The translations under genes were made by a program, and so were the position numbers. 39,517 nucleotides of DNA, taken from Pseudomonadota bacterium (GTDB lineage: Bacteria > Myxococcota_A > UBA796 > SXON01). Positions 16,186 through 26,162 of this stretch are shown here, piece after piece; position 1 is the stretch's first letter, and each line of letters starts with the position of its first letter. The notes beneath the pieces were generated by a model, which worked only from the letters and a program-made list of their open reading frames with translations, was not told the DNA's origin and searched no databases. The stretch spans positions 1 through 39,517 of the forward strand of contig JAUXTN010000152.1 in the NCBI GenBank assembly GCA_030684355.1. Direction: 5' to 3'.

Positions 16186-16239
16186 ATCCCCCCGCGCATC
16201 GAAGGGCCAACCGGCGTCCCACCACGCGAACCGGCGCCG

Positions 16240-18150
16240 CTACCCCCTCGCCCGCTCCAGCATCCGGTAGATCGTGCTCCGCGCCACGCCGAGCTTCCGC
16301 GCGGCCGCCGCCACGTTGCCTCGCGCCGCCGCCAGTGCCGCCTTCACGGCGTCGATCTCCACGGCCGCGAGGCTCGCACCGCCCGCGGGCGGGGTCACCG
16401 GCGCGCGCAGATCGTCGGGGAGGTGCTCGGGGCCGATCACATCGCCGTCGGCGGCCACCAGCGCGTAGCGCAGCGCGTTCTTGATCTCGCGGACGTTCCC
16501 CGGCCAGCGGTGGGCGAGCAGGCAGGCGAGCGCCTCGGGCGTGAGCGTCGGGGAGGCGAGCGGACCGGCGAGCTCGGCGAGCAGAGCGCGGGCGAGATCG
16601 GCGAGGTCGGTGCGCTCGCGGAGCGGTGGCAGCCCCAACCGCACGACACGAATGCGGTAGTAGAGGTCGGCCCGGAAGCGCCCCTCCTCCACGAGGCGCG
16701 GCAGGTCCCGGCAGGTCGCGGCGATGAGCCGCACGTCCGCGTGGCGCTCGGCGGACTCGCCCACGCGGGTGTAGCTCCCGTCCTCCAGGAAGCGCAGGAG
16801 CATCGCCTGGAGCGGCGGGGGCATCTCGCCGATCTCGTCGAGGAGCAGCGTGCCGCCGTGCGCCGCGGCCACCCGCCCGTCCCGGCCGCCGCGGAGCGCC
16901 CCGGTGAACGCGCCCGGGGCGTACCCGAAGAGCTCGGACTCCAGCAGCGTGGGGGCGAGCGCGCCGCAGTTGACGGCGACGAAGGCTGCGTTCGCGCGGG
17001 TGCTCCCGGCGTGGAGGGCGCGGGCGAGCACCTCCTTGCCGGTGCCGGTCTCGGAGAGGAGGAGGACCGGGAGGTCCGTCCGCGCGAACCGCCGCGCCTC
17101 ATCCCGGAGCCGGGCCACGCGCGGGTCGCTCCCGGCGACGGCATCGAACGGATCCGGGAGACGACGACGAGGCGCCCGGCTGGTCGGGGGGACGTCGCGG
17201 ACGAGGCGCTCGGCAACGCGCTCGTCGCGGCGCACTCCGGGCGCTCGGGGCGGGTCCGGCAAGCGCGGGGCCCGGCGGGTCTCCGCGAGGACGACGAGGT
17301 GGAGGAGCCCGTCCGGCCCCAGTGGCTCGGCGCGAAGCTGCCAACCGAGGGCGCCGGGGAGCGGCACTGCCCGGCCCGCGACCAGCGCCGCCTGCACGGC
17401 GCCGACGGGGAGCGAGGTGCGTCCGAGGGCCGCCAACGCCCGTACCCCTGCCGCGCTCGCGACGACCGCCCGCCCGGCGGCATCCACGAGCACGGCCACC
17501 TCCTGCATGCGCTCGACCAGCGCCGCGAGCGCACGCGTGGCCGGATCCCCGGCGAACAGGCGCGCCTCCAGGCCCCGCGCGGCCGCGAGGAGCGCCGCCG
17601 CCACCGCCGGATCGTGGCCCCCCGCGAACGTGGTCGCGTCGAGCACGCCCACGATCCGCCCGTCCGCGCCCCGGAGCGGGCTCGCGTAGCAGACGAGGCC
17701 ATGGTTCGCCTGCGCCCAGTGCGCCGTCCCCCGCACCGTCACCGCCTGCGCCTCGGCCAGCGCGGTGCCGATCGCGTTCGTCCCCCGCAGCGCCTCGCCC
17801 CAGTCCGACCCCGGCACGAGCCCCACCCTCCGCGCCTCGGTCACGAAGGCGCCGCCCGCCCAGGCATCGAGCACGACGCCGTCGGCATCGCAGAGGAGGA
17901 CGGACACGTCGCGGGCAGCCAGGGCGTCGGTGGCGGCCTCGAGCGTGGCGCCGGCGGCGATGCGGAGGGCGCCGTGGCGCTCCCGCCGCGCGGTGAGCTC
18001 GAGGGCGCAGTGCACGGCGTCGCGCACACCGTGGGGATCCGCGCCGAGCGCGCGCACCCGGCTCCACGACCGGGCCGGCCCCGCGGCCACCTCCGCGCCC
18101 TCGACGAAACCCTGCCAGACATGGCGCGGCACGGGGTCGAGGACGAGCAT
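16240..18150 (-). CDS. acoR: Sigma-54-dependent activator, AcoR-like (GAF-AAA+-Fis)
   Basis: The 636-residue regulator has a GAF-type sensor (about 50-195) with the AcoR-like segment GTNAIGTALAEAQAV. A middle region of ~130 residues leads to an AAA+ domain (~335-580) with Walker A SETGTGKE (366-373), the sigma-54-contacting GAFTGA loop (413-418) and Walker B LLLDEIG (435-441). A Fis-type helix-turn-helix ends the protein (~602-632). Its ATG faces the aldehyde dehydrogenase gene across a control region with a perfect sigma-54 promoter. It most likely activates that operon in response to an aldehyde, alcohol or acetoin-type compound. AcoR is the closest named type, but the inducer is not proven. 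Confidence 0.88.
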   Translation of the reverse strand: MLVLDPVPRHVWQGFVEGAEVAAGPARSWSRVRALGADPHGVRDAVHCALELTARRERHGALRIAAGATLEAATDALAARDVSVLLCDADGVVLDAWAGGAFVTEARRVGLVPGSDWGEALRGTNAIGTALAEAQAVTVRGTAHWAQANHGLVCYASPLRGADGRIVGVLDATTFAGGHDPAVAAALLAAARGLEARLFAGDPATRALAALVERMQEVAVLVDAAGRAVVASAAGVRALAALGRTSLPVGAVQAALVAGRAVPLPGALGWQLRAEPLGPDGLLHLVVLAETRRAPRLPDPPRAPGVRRDERVAERLVRDVPPTSRAPRRRLPDPFDAVAGSDPRVARLRDEARRFARTDLPVLLLSETGTGKEVLARALHAGSTRANAAFVAVNCGALAPTLLESELFGYAPGAFTGALRGGRDGRVAAAHGGTLLLDEIGEMPPPLQAMLLRFLEDGSYTRVGESAERHADVRLIAATCRDLPRLVEEGRFRADLYYRIRVVRLGLPPLRERTDLADLARALLAELAGPLASPTLTPEALACLLAHRWPGNVREIKNALRYALVAADGDVIGPEHLPDDLRAPVTPPAGGASLAAVEIDAVKAALAAARGNVAAAARKLGVARSTIYRMLERARG

Positions 18151-18181
18151 GGGCGCCTCCAGTGCGCAGGGTAGCGTCCGC

Positions 18182-18233
18182 GTGTCGCGCGCTCCACCCC
18201 GCGACACCCGAGTGTCGCAATCCGCGACACTCG
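18182..18233. promoter_or_regulatory. Four alternating half-sites, predicted activator-binding region
   Basis: GTGTCGC (18182-18188), GCGACAC (18201-18207), GTGTCGC (18212-18218) and GCGACAC (18224-18230) alternate, forming overlapping inverted repeats. The last pair is extended to a perfect 10-bp arm (CGAGTGTCGC/GCGACACTCG). They lie 50-100 bp upstream of the -24 element, the normal distance for a sigma-54 activator. Confidence 0.75.
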
Positions 18234-18283
18234 GCCCTACCCCCGAAACGCCACGATCCACGCCGCACGCGCATCCTCGGTCG

Positions 18284-18298
18284 TGGCACGTCGTTTGC
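18284..18298 (+). promoter_or_regulatory. Perfect-consensus sigma-54 promoter of the aldehyde dehydrogenase
   Basis: TGGCACG, four bases, then TTGC: an exact -24/-12 match. Transcription would begin about 18310. A GGAGG at 18324-18328 lies five bases before the ATG at 18334. Confidence 0.85.
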
Positions 18299-18333
18299 CC
18301 CTTCCCTCCTTCGCAACCCCCGCGGAGGCCCCC

Positions 18334-19853
<1,520 letters not shown>

Positions 19854-19854
<1 letters not shown>

Positions 19855-20327
19855 TGGACGTCGGCCGCCTCCCCGATGGCGTCGTGGCGGACTCTCCGCC
19901 GCGCCGGGTGCTGGCCACGGACGCCGCGCGTGCGCTGCTCGCCGAGGTGCGGGCGGTGCACGGGCCGGTGCTCTTCCACCAGTCGGGAGGCTGCTGCGAC
20001 GGCAGTGCGCCGATGTGCTATCCGATCGGAGACTTCCGCATCGGCGAGCGCGACGTTCTCCTCGGAGAGATCGACGGTGCCAAGGTCTGGATCGGCGGTC
20101 GGCAGTTCGTCCTCTGGGCGCATACCCAGCTCATCCTCGACGCCGTGCCGGGCCGAGGGGCGAGCTTTTCGCTCGAGGCGCCTACCGGCCGCCGATTCCT
20201 TACCCGTAGCCGCGTCTTCACGCCCGAAGAGCAGGCCCGGCTGCCCAGGGCGCGCCGGGGTCCGGAGGGGCGGCCGGCCGAGGAACCCGAAGGTCCTCCG
20301 CCGATTGTTTGCGTGTCGGACGACTGA
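19854..20327 (+). CDS. DUF779 family protein
   Basis: The 157-residue product has the family signature SGGCCDGSAPMCY (near 42-55), a cluster of Cys residues that could bind a metal. DUF779 proteins are regularly encoded next to ExaC/AcoD-type aldehyde dehydrogenases, as here, where the two genes overlap by one base and share the sigma-54 promoter. The biochemical role is unknown; an accessory or redox role with the dehydrogenase is likely. The C-terminal ~35 residues are charged and Pro-rich and may be disordered. Confidence 0.9.
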
Positions 20328-20334
20328 GGATCTT

Positions 20335-20365
20335 GGGGCGGTGGGCAAGCCCCCCGCAACGCCCC
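20335..20365. repeat. GC-rich palindrome, copy 2 of a dispersed family
   Basis: GGGGCG pairs with CGCCCC around an inner GGGC/GCCC stem and an unpaired GCAA step, just after the DUF779 stop. It shares this layout with 254-281 and 33996-34025. It could work as a terminator without a T tract. The rest of 20328-20461 shows no other feature. Confidence 0.6.
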
Positions 20366-20461
20366 CCTCCGTCGTCACGCTCGCGCCCGGCCTGGGCCTT
20401 GCGTGTTCGCGGGCACGCCGTAGCCCTCGAGGCGGCAGCCCGCCAAGTTAGGGCGGCGCCC

Positions 20462-21679
20462 ATGCTCCCGCTCGCGCCCCGCATCCCGCCCCTCCTCCGG
20501 CTCGCCAACCATGTCGGGGGCGCCCTCCGGCGCCTCGTCCCCTCGGTGGGCGGCTTGGATCCCGACTCCCTCGTCCGTGCGGCCACGAGGCGGACCGGCC
20601 TGACCGACTTCGGCCCCGATGACGCCTGGCGCGAGGCCCTCCAGGTCTACACCGCGTCGCTGCAGACGGATGCCCACCTCCACTTCTTCGGCCGCATCCA
20701 CCTCCGCGACGTGGTCATCCGCACCCTGGTCGACCGCCTCCTGCTCCAGAAGGCCCGGCCGACGCTCCCCCCGTTGGAGCGCGCCCCACTCGTGGTGTGT
20801 GGCCTGCCCCGCTCCGGCACCACGTTCCTCCACCGCATGCTCTCCGAGCCCGAAGACACCCGCGCCCTGCCGCTCTGGGAGCTCATGGAGCCCATCCCGG
20901 GCCCCGGCGCGGATCACCGCCTCGCCCGCGCCCGGCGCCGGCTGGCGCGGCTCCGCACGCTCACCCCGATGGACCTCGACGCCATCCACCTCATCCGCGC
21001 GGAGCTTCCGGACGAGTGCAGCTACCTGCTCAAGAGCTCGTTCCGTTCCGCGATGTTGTGGCAGGCGCCCGCGATCGGGTGGCTCGATTGGCACCTCTCC
21101 CAACCGGCGACCGACGCTTACCAACAATGGCGGGATTGGATCCGGCTCCTCTCCGCCCCCGGGAAGCGGCTCGTCCTGAAGGACCCCTTCCACGTCGCCC
21201 ACCTCCCGGAGCTGTTCGCGGCGGTCCCAAACGCCATGGTGGTCCGCACGCACCGCGACCCGCTGGAGACCCTCCCGAGCTACCACAAGCTCTGCCTCAA
21301 CATGCACGCGGTCCTGTGCGATCCGCTCGACGCCCCCGCGATCGTGGAGGCGAACACGCGCTGGCAGGTCGCGCTCGCGAACGCGGCGGTCAACCCCGGC
21401 GCGGGGGTTCCAGCGGCGCGCGTGCTCGACATCGACTATCGGCAGCTCGTGGCCGACCCCGTCGGGACGATGCGCCACATCCACGGGCACTTCGGGCTCG
21501 AGTGGGACGCCTCGCTGGCCGCGTGCATGGCCGCGTACGTCCACGACAACGGGCAGCGCAAGTTTGGCGAGAACGCCTATACGATCGGCGACTTCGGCCA
21601 GTCCGAGGCGGATCTCCGGCGGCGGTTCGCACCCTACCGGGAGGCGTTCCGATTGGGGCGGGACGCCGCGGCTAGCTGA
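20462..21679 (+). CDS. Sulfotransferase family protein (Sulfotransfer_3-like)
   Basis: The 405-residue protein carries the 5'-phosphosulfate-binding loop GLPRSGTTFLH (114-124) and a later VVRTHRDPLETLPS motif matching the 3'-phosphate-binding site of PAPS-dependent sulfotransferases. Its opening segment (LDPDSLVRAATRRTGLTDFG) parallels LDAESLLDAARRAEGLDDFG in the sulfotransferase at 27418-28671, so the two are paralogues. Substrates of this bacterial group are mostly unknown; lipids or alcohols are likely. The ATG at 20462 is preferred over a longer frame that would overlap DUF779. Its 3' end overlaps the convergent diiron gene by 8 bp. Confidence 0.88.
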   Translation: MLPLAPRIPPLLRLANHVGGALRRLVPSVGGLDPDSLVRAATRRTGLTDFGPDDAWREALQVYTASLQTDAHLHFFGRIHLRDVVIRTLVDRLLLQKARPTLPPLERAPLVVCGLPRSGTTFLHRMLSEPEDTRALPLWELMEPIPGPGADHRLARARRRLARLRTLTPMDLDAIHLIRAELPDECSYLLKSSFRSAMLWQAPAIGWLDWHLSQPATDAYQQWRDWIRLLSAPGKRLVLKDPFHVAHLPELFAAVPNAMVVRTHRDPLETLPSYHKLCLNMHAVLCDPLDAPAIVEANTRWQVALANAAVNPGAGVPAARVLDIDYRQLVADPVGTMRHIHGHFGLEWDASLAACMAAYVHDNGQRKFGENAYTIGDFGQSEADLRRRFAPYREAFRLGRDAAAS

Positions 21680-22832
21680 GGAGCTCGCGCTCGCCGAGGC
21701 GGTTGGCCGCCGGGCCCTCGAAGAAGCGCATGAGGCCGGCCTTCTCGTAGGCCGGCTGGATGCGCGGGGTGAGGAGCCCGATCTCCCGGAGGTTCGGGAT
21801 GAGGCGGCTGAACATCAGCGCGCGGAACTCGGCGGCGCCCGGGGCGTTGAGAATGAACTGGCGCCACTTGTCCCGGCTGATCGTGCCGACGAACCACTCC
21901 TCGTAGATCTCGTAGGCGAGCCAGCGGTTGCGCATCAACATCGCGACCTGGAACGCCCAGTCCTCCCGCTCGTTGCGCTCGCGCTCCGTGAGCCCCTTGA
22001 TGTGCTCGCGCAGGGCCACCACGCCGTAGTGGACGTGCCGCGCCTCGTCCCGGATGACGTTCTTGAGGATCTCCCGGATGAGGGGCTCGTTGGTGCGCCG
22101 GTACATGATGCCGAAGGCGCCGAGCGCCAGGCCCTCGATCATGATTTGCATGCCGAGGAACTTGATGTCCCACCGGCCATCCGTCATGAGCGCATCGATG
22201 ATGGTGTAGAGGTTGTCCTGCACCGGGTAGAGCTTGCCGACCTTGGTCTGGAGGTAGCGGCTGAACGTCTCGACGTGCCGCGCCTCGTCCATCACCTGGG
22301 TCGCGCCGTAGAGCTTGCCGTCGTAGAACTCGACGGCCTCGGTCACCTGCGCCGCCGCGTAGAGCGCGCCCTGCTCCCCGTGGAGGAACTGGGACAGCGC
22401 CCACGCGCCGAAGTCCCGCAGGAGCCGGCCGCGCTCGCGCTCGTCGAGGTGGATGCCACAGGAGCGGGCGAGATCCCAGTCAAGGAAGTCGACGGGCACC
22501 ACCGCCGTGGTCGGATCCTCGAGATCGACGTCGAGCTGCCAGGGCATGTCGTCGCTGTCCCACTGGTTGGCCTTCGCCCTGCGATAGAGCTCGGCCATCT
22601 CCGGCTGGTCGCGATGGTAGCCCCACTGGAAGAGCGCGGCGTGCTGCGCCGGCATCGACGCCGTCGGCCCCTGCTTGCCGCGCTTCAACACGAGGCCCCG
22701 GATGGCCGAGGGCGAGAGCGAGCGGAGCACCTTGGGATCCCGGATGAGCGAGAAGACCTTCGCGCCTTCGCCCCAGGCGTCCAGCGCGTCCTGCACACGC
22801 TTGGGCATGTTCCGTAGTGCAAGCTCCAACAT
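21672..22832 (-). CDS. Ferritin-like diiron protein (putative oxygenase/desaturase)
   Basis: The 386-residue helical protein has all six ligands expected of a ferritin-like carboxylate-bridged diiron site: Glu153 (HGEQG), Glu183 and His186 (DEARH), Glu233 (IEGLALGA), and Glu263 and His266 (DEARH). Such proteins include ribonucleotide-reductase-R2-like oxidases, acyl desaturases, N-oxygenases and aldehyde-deformylating oxygenases; sequence alone does not choose between them. It is divergent from the FAAL-ACP-reductase gene, with a 111-bp gap, which suggests a lipid or aldehyde substrate. An internal Met at residue 9 is an alternative start. No signal peptide is seen. Confidence 0.85.
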   Translation of the reverse strand: MLELALRNMPKRVQDALDAWGEGAKVFSLIRDPKVLRSLSPSAIRGLVLKRGKQGPTASMPAQHAALFQWGYHRDQPEMAELYRRAKANQWDSDDMPWQLDVDLEDPTTAVVPVDFLDWDLARSCGIHLDERERGRLLRDFGAWALSQFLHGEQGALYAAAQVTEAVEFYDGKLYGATQVMDEARHVETFSRYLQTKVGKLYPVQDNLYTIIDALMTDGRWDIKFLGMQIMIEGLALGAFGIMYRRTNEPLIREILKNVIRDEARHVHYGVVALREHIKGLTERERNEREDWAFQVAMLMRNRWLAYEIYEEWFVGTISRDKWRQFILNAPGAAEFRALMFSRLIPNLREIGLLTPRIQPAYEKAGLMRFFEGPAANRLGERELLS

Positions 22833-22943
22833 AGACCACCGCCGGCTCGGCGCCGAAGTTAAGCCCGAGCGCGGCTGCTTGCAAGCCATGCGCTTGGATT
22901 GGCTCGTGTTACGCGGGCGCGAACCTCGAGCCCAGGTCCCCGC

Positions 22944-25900
22944 ATGTCCCGCTTCGACACCCTCGTCGCCTACCTCGATCATTGGAGCGCGGCCCAGCCG
23001 GACACGGTCTCCCAGCGCTTCCTGGACATCGATGGGCAGGAGGTCGAGCGTTACACCTTCGGCTCCTTCGCCGAGCGGACCGCCGAGCTGGCCGCCTTCC
23101 TCACGCGAGAAGCGGGGCTTGCCCGCGGGGATCGCGCCCTCCTCGTCTACCCCCCCGGGTTGGAGCTGAACGTGGCGTTCTTCGCCTGCGCGCGCATCGG
23201 GGCGATCCCGGTGCCGGTGGCGGCCCCCACGCCCATGAACCTCGAGGCCGGCGTTACGAAGCTCGCGTACGTGGCACGCGACTCGGGCGCCCGCGTCGTC
23301 CTCTCCACGCGCACGATCTGCCAGGGGTACCAGCTCATCGCCGCGAGCCAGCCCAGATTGGCCGCCTTCATGCCAACCCTCCCCTGGATCGCCACGGAGG
23401 AGTCCCGGGGCTTCGGTGGGCAGCGGGTCGACGACACGCCGATCTCCACGCTGTTCCTCCAATACACCTCGGGCTCGACGAGCGATCCGAAGGGCGTCAT
23501 CGTCAGCCACGAGAATGTCATCCGCAACGGCCACGCCACGCTCGATCGCCACCACGTGGCGGTCTCGTGGCTCCCCCAGCACCACGACATGGGCTTCATC
23601 GGGTACTACCTGTACCTCTTCCTCGTCGGCGGCACGACGCACGGCTTCTCGCCGGCGGACTTCCTCCGCAAGCCGTCGCTCTGGTTGCGGATGCTCTCCC
23701 GCGAAGGCGGGACCCACACCTCGGGGCCGAACTTCGCGTACGACTATTGCCTGCGCCAGGACAGGCTCCCGGACTCCGAGCTCGAAGGGGTCGACCTCTC
23801 CCGGGTGTCATGGATGGCCACGGCGGCGGAGCCCGTCCGGGCCGCGACCGTCGAGCGCTTCCTGGAGCGGTTCGGCCCCTACGGCCTGCGCCGCACCTCG
23901 CTCGTCGGCGGCTACGGCCTCGCCGAGTTCACGCTCTCCGTGTCCTTCGGCGGCCGCCAGATCCTCACGGTCAACAAGCAGGCCCTGCAGAACTGCGACG
24001 TGCGGATCGAGAAGACCCTCCCCGAGAACAACAACCAGGTGCGGCTCGTGAGCTGCGGTCGGCCCGTCCCGGAGACGACGGTGCGCATCGTCGACCCCAC
24101 GACCCATGAGGGCCTGGGCGAAGCGCAATTGGGAGAGATCTGGCTCGCCGGGAGCGGCAAAGGGGGCGGCTACTGGCAGCGCCCCGAGCTGTCCGAAGCG
24201 GCGTTCGCGGCCCGGATCAAGGGAGAGAGCGCCGGAACCTACCTCCGCACCGGGGACCTCGGCTTCGTCCACGAGGGAGAGGTGTTCGTCTGCGGCCGCC
24301 TGAAGGACATGATCATCGTGCGCGGGGTCAACTATTACCCGCACGACATCGAGGCCCTCGTGGAGTCCGTGTGCCCCGAGGTGCGCACGGGCTGTATCGC
24401 CGCGTTCCCGGTCGACGACCATGGCGACGGGCCCGAGGGCCTCGTGGTCGTGGCCGAGCTGCGCGACCCCAACGTCCTCCCCGACCCCGCGCCCATCGCG
24501 CGCGCCCTCCGGGCCCGCTACTACGTGGACACCGCCACCGTCGTGCTCGTCCCCCCGAAGACGATCCCCAAGACCACGTCGGGCAAGGTCTCCCGCCACC
24601 GGGCGCGCGAGGCGTGGGAGAGCGGCGCGATGACCGTGTTGGCGCGCCACACGCCGGGCGAACGGGCCCCGGCCCCCGTCGGCACGCGGTTCCGCTACCT
24701 CACCGAGCTCTACGGGCTCACCGGCGCCGAGACCTGCCCCCTCACCGACGTCGGGGTCGACTCGATCGTGCTGGTACAGCTCATCGGGGACGTGAAGGCG
24801 ATGTTGGCCGAGCACGGCGCCGGCCACCTCGCGGATGCGGTGGACACCCGCCTCGTCCAGCGGCTCACCGTGGCCGAGCTCTTCGGCCTGGTGGCGCGGT
24901 TCGAGGCGGATCCCGAGGAGACGATCGCGGCGCTGTCCGGCACGTTGACGGCCATCCGCGGCGAGTACGACGCCTACGAGGCCGCCCGGATGCGCGCGGA
25001 CACCGCGATCACCCTCCCTTCGGACACCGTTGAGGCGTTGGCCCGGAGCACCCCCTCCGATCCGCTCGCCACGCCGCTCCTGACCGGTGCGACCGGCTTT
25101 CTCGGCCCCTTCCTGGTCCGGGCGCTCCTCCGCCACACCGCGGGCCCCGTCCGCCTCCTCGTGCGCGCGGACTCTCCGCACCACGGCATGGCGCGCGTCG
25201 TCGCCTCGCTGGCACGCGCCCGCATCCTGATACCGGCGCTGGAGGCCGATCTCCGCGCGCGGGCCGAGGTCATCTGCGGTGACCTCGCGCGGCCTCGCCT
25301 GGGCCTCGACGAGGCCACCTGGGCGCGCCTCGCGGACGAGGGCGGCGCCATCGTGCACAACGGGGCGCTCGTGAACTACATCATGAGCTACGACGCGCTC
25401 CGCGGCGCCAACGTCGAGGGGACACGCGAGCTCATCCACCTCGCCGCCCAGCGCCGGGGCACGTTCCACCTCGTGTCGAGCACGTTCATGTACGGCTGGA
25501 TGGTCACCCCCGTCGTGGACGAGGCCGAGCGCAACCCGACCATGGCCAACCTCGACTTCGGCTACTCCCAATCCAAGTGGGTCGGCGAGCAGCAGACCTA
25601 CGCGGCCGCCGCCCAGGGGCTCGACGTCCGGGTGTACCGGCCCTCCCTCGTCGCGCCCACGGCGGCGGGCTTCGGCAGCCGCGAGGACGTGCTCCTGCGA
25701 CTCTTCGCCTTCATGATCGCGCACGGCGTGGCGGTCCACGCCCGCAACCAGGTGAGCCTCCTCCCGGCGGACCTCGTGGCCGACCACATCGTCGCGCTCG
25801 CGGCGGCGCCCGGCCGCTCCGAGGACACCTACAACATCACGACGGACCACTACTACACGTCCGAGGACATCACGCGGCGGATGACCGAGCTCTACGGCTT

Positions 25901-26162
25901 CGAGTTCGAGTACCTCGAGATCCCCGCCTTCGTCGTCGAGATGAACCGCCGCTGCACCCCCAAGGACACGCTGTACCCGCTGGTCGACTTCTTCAACCGC
26001 TCGCACAAGAAGATCCTGGCGATGGCGGACAAGCGGTATGCCAACGACAACTACCGGCGCGCCCGCGCGGCCGTGGGGATCCCCGGAGAGGAGCCGCCGC
26101 TCGACACCACCGTCCGCAACCTCGTGGCGTTCATGCGCGCATCTGGCATGATCCAGCGATGA
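22944..26162 (+). CDS. Fatty acyl-AMP ligase - ACP - thioester reductase fusion
   Basis: The 1072-residue enzyme has three parts. An adenylation domain (~1-560) carries the P-loop YTSGSTSDPKG (174-184), the FAAL-typical HHDMGFIG and the terminal Lys motif PKTTSGKVSRH. A carrier domain has the phosphopantetheine Ser607 in DVGVDSIVL. A Rossmann reductase (~711-1072) has TGATGFLG and YxxxK (Tyr874, Lys878). It should activate a fatty acid as acyl-AMP, load it on its own carrier domain and release it as an aldehyde (or alcohol) using NAD(P)H. It resembles carboxylic-acid-reductase and PKS/NRPS release logic. A 4'-phosphopantetheinyl transferase is required but not in this window. It overlaps the next gene by four bases (ATGA). 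Confidence 0.93.
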   Translation: MSRFDTLVAYLDHWSAAQPDTVSQRFLDIDGQEVERYTFGSFAERTAELAAFLTREAGLARGDRALLVYPPGLELNVAFFACARIGAIPVPVAAPTPMNLEAGVTKLAYVARDSGARVVLSTRTICQGYQLIAASQPRLAAFMPTLPWIATEESRGFGGQRVDDTPISTLFLQYTSGSTSDPKGVIVSHENVIRNGHATLDRHHVAVSWLPQHHDMGFIGYYLYLFLVGGTTHGFSPADFLRKPSLWLRMLSREGGTHTSGPNFAYDYCLRQDRLPDSELEGVDLSRVSWMATAAEPVRAATVERFLERFGPYGLRRTSLVGGYGLAEFTLSVSFGGRQILTVNKQALQNCDVRIEKTLPENNNQVRLVSCGRPVPETTVRIVDPTTHEGLGEAQLGEIWLAGSGKGGGYWQRPELSEAAFAARIKGESAGTYLRTGDLGFVHEGEVFVCGRLKDMIIVRGVNYYPHDIEALVESVCPEVRTGCIAAFPVDDHGDGPEGLVVVAELRDPNVLPDPAPIARALRARYYVDTATVVLVPPKTIPKTTSGKVSRHRAREAWESGAMTVLARHTPGERAPAPVGTRFRYLTELYGLTGAETCPLTDVGVDSIVLVQLIGDVKAMLAEHGAGHLADAVDTRLVQRLTVAELFGLVARFEADPEETIAALSGTLTAIRGEYDAYEAARMRADTAITLPSDTVEALARSTPSDPLATPLLTGATGFLGPFLVRALLRHTAGPVRLLVRADSPHHGMARVVASLARARILIPALEADLRARAEVICGDLARPRLGLDEATWARLADEGGAIVHNGALVNYIMSYDALRGANVEGTRELIHLAAQRRGTFHLVSSTFMYGWMVTPVVDEAERNPTMANLDFGYSQSKWVGEQQTYAAAAQGLDVRVYRPSLVAPTAAGFGSREDVLLRLFAFMIAHGVAVHARNQVSLLPADLVADHIVALAAAPGRSEDTYNITTDHYYTSEDITRRMTELYGFEFEYLEIPAFVVEMNRRCTPKDTLYPLVDFFNRSHKKILAMADKRYANDNYRRARAAVGIPGEEPPLDTTVRNLVAFMRASGMIQR

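Noticed and set aside
15250..18174. Very long plus-strand frame across the TPR, repeat and regulator genes
   Set aside because: It is antisense to three clear genes and shows only low-complexity composition.
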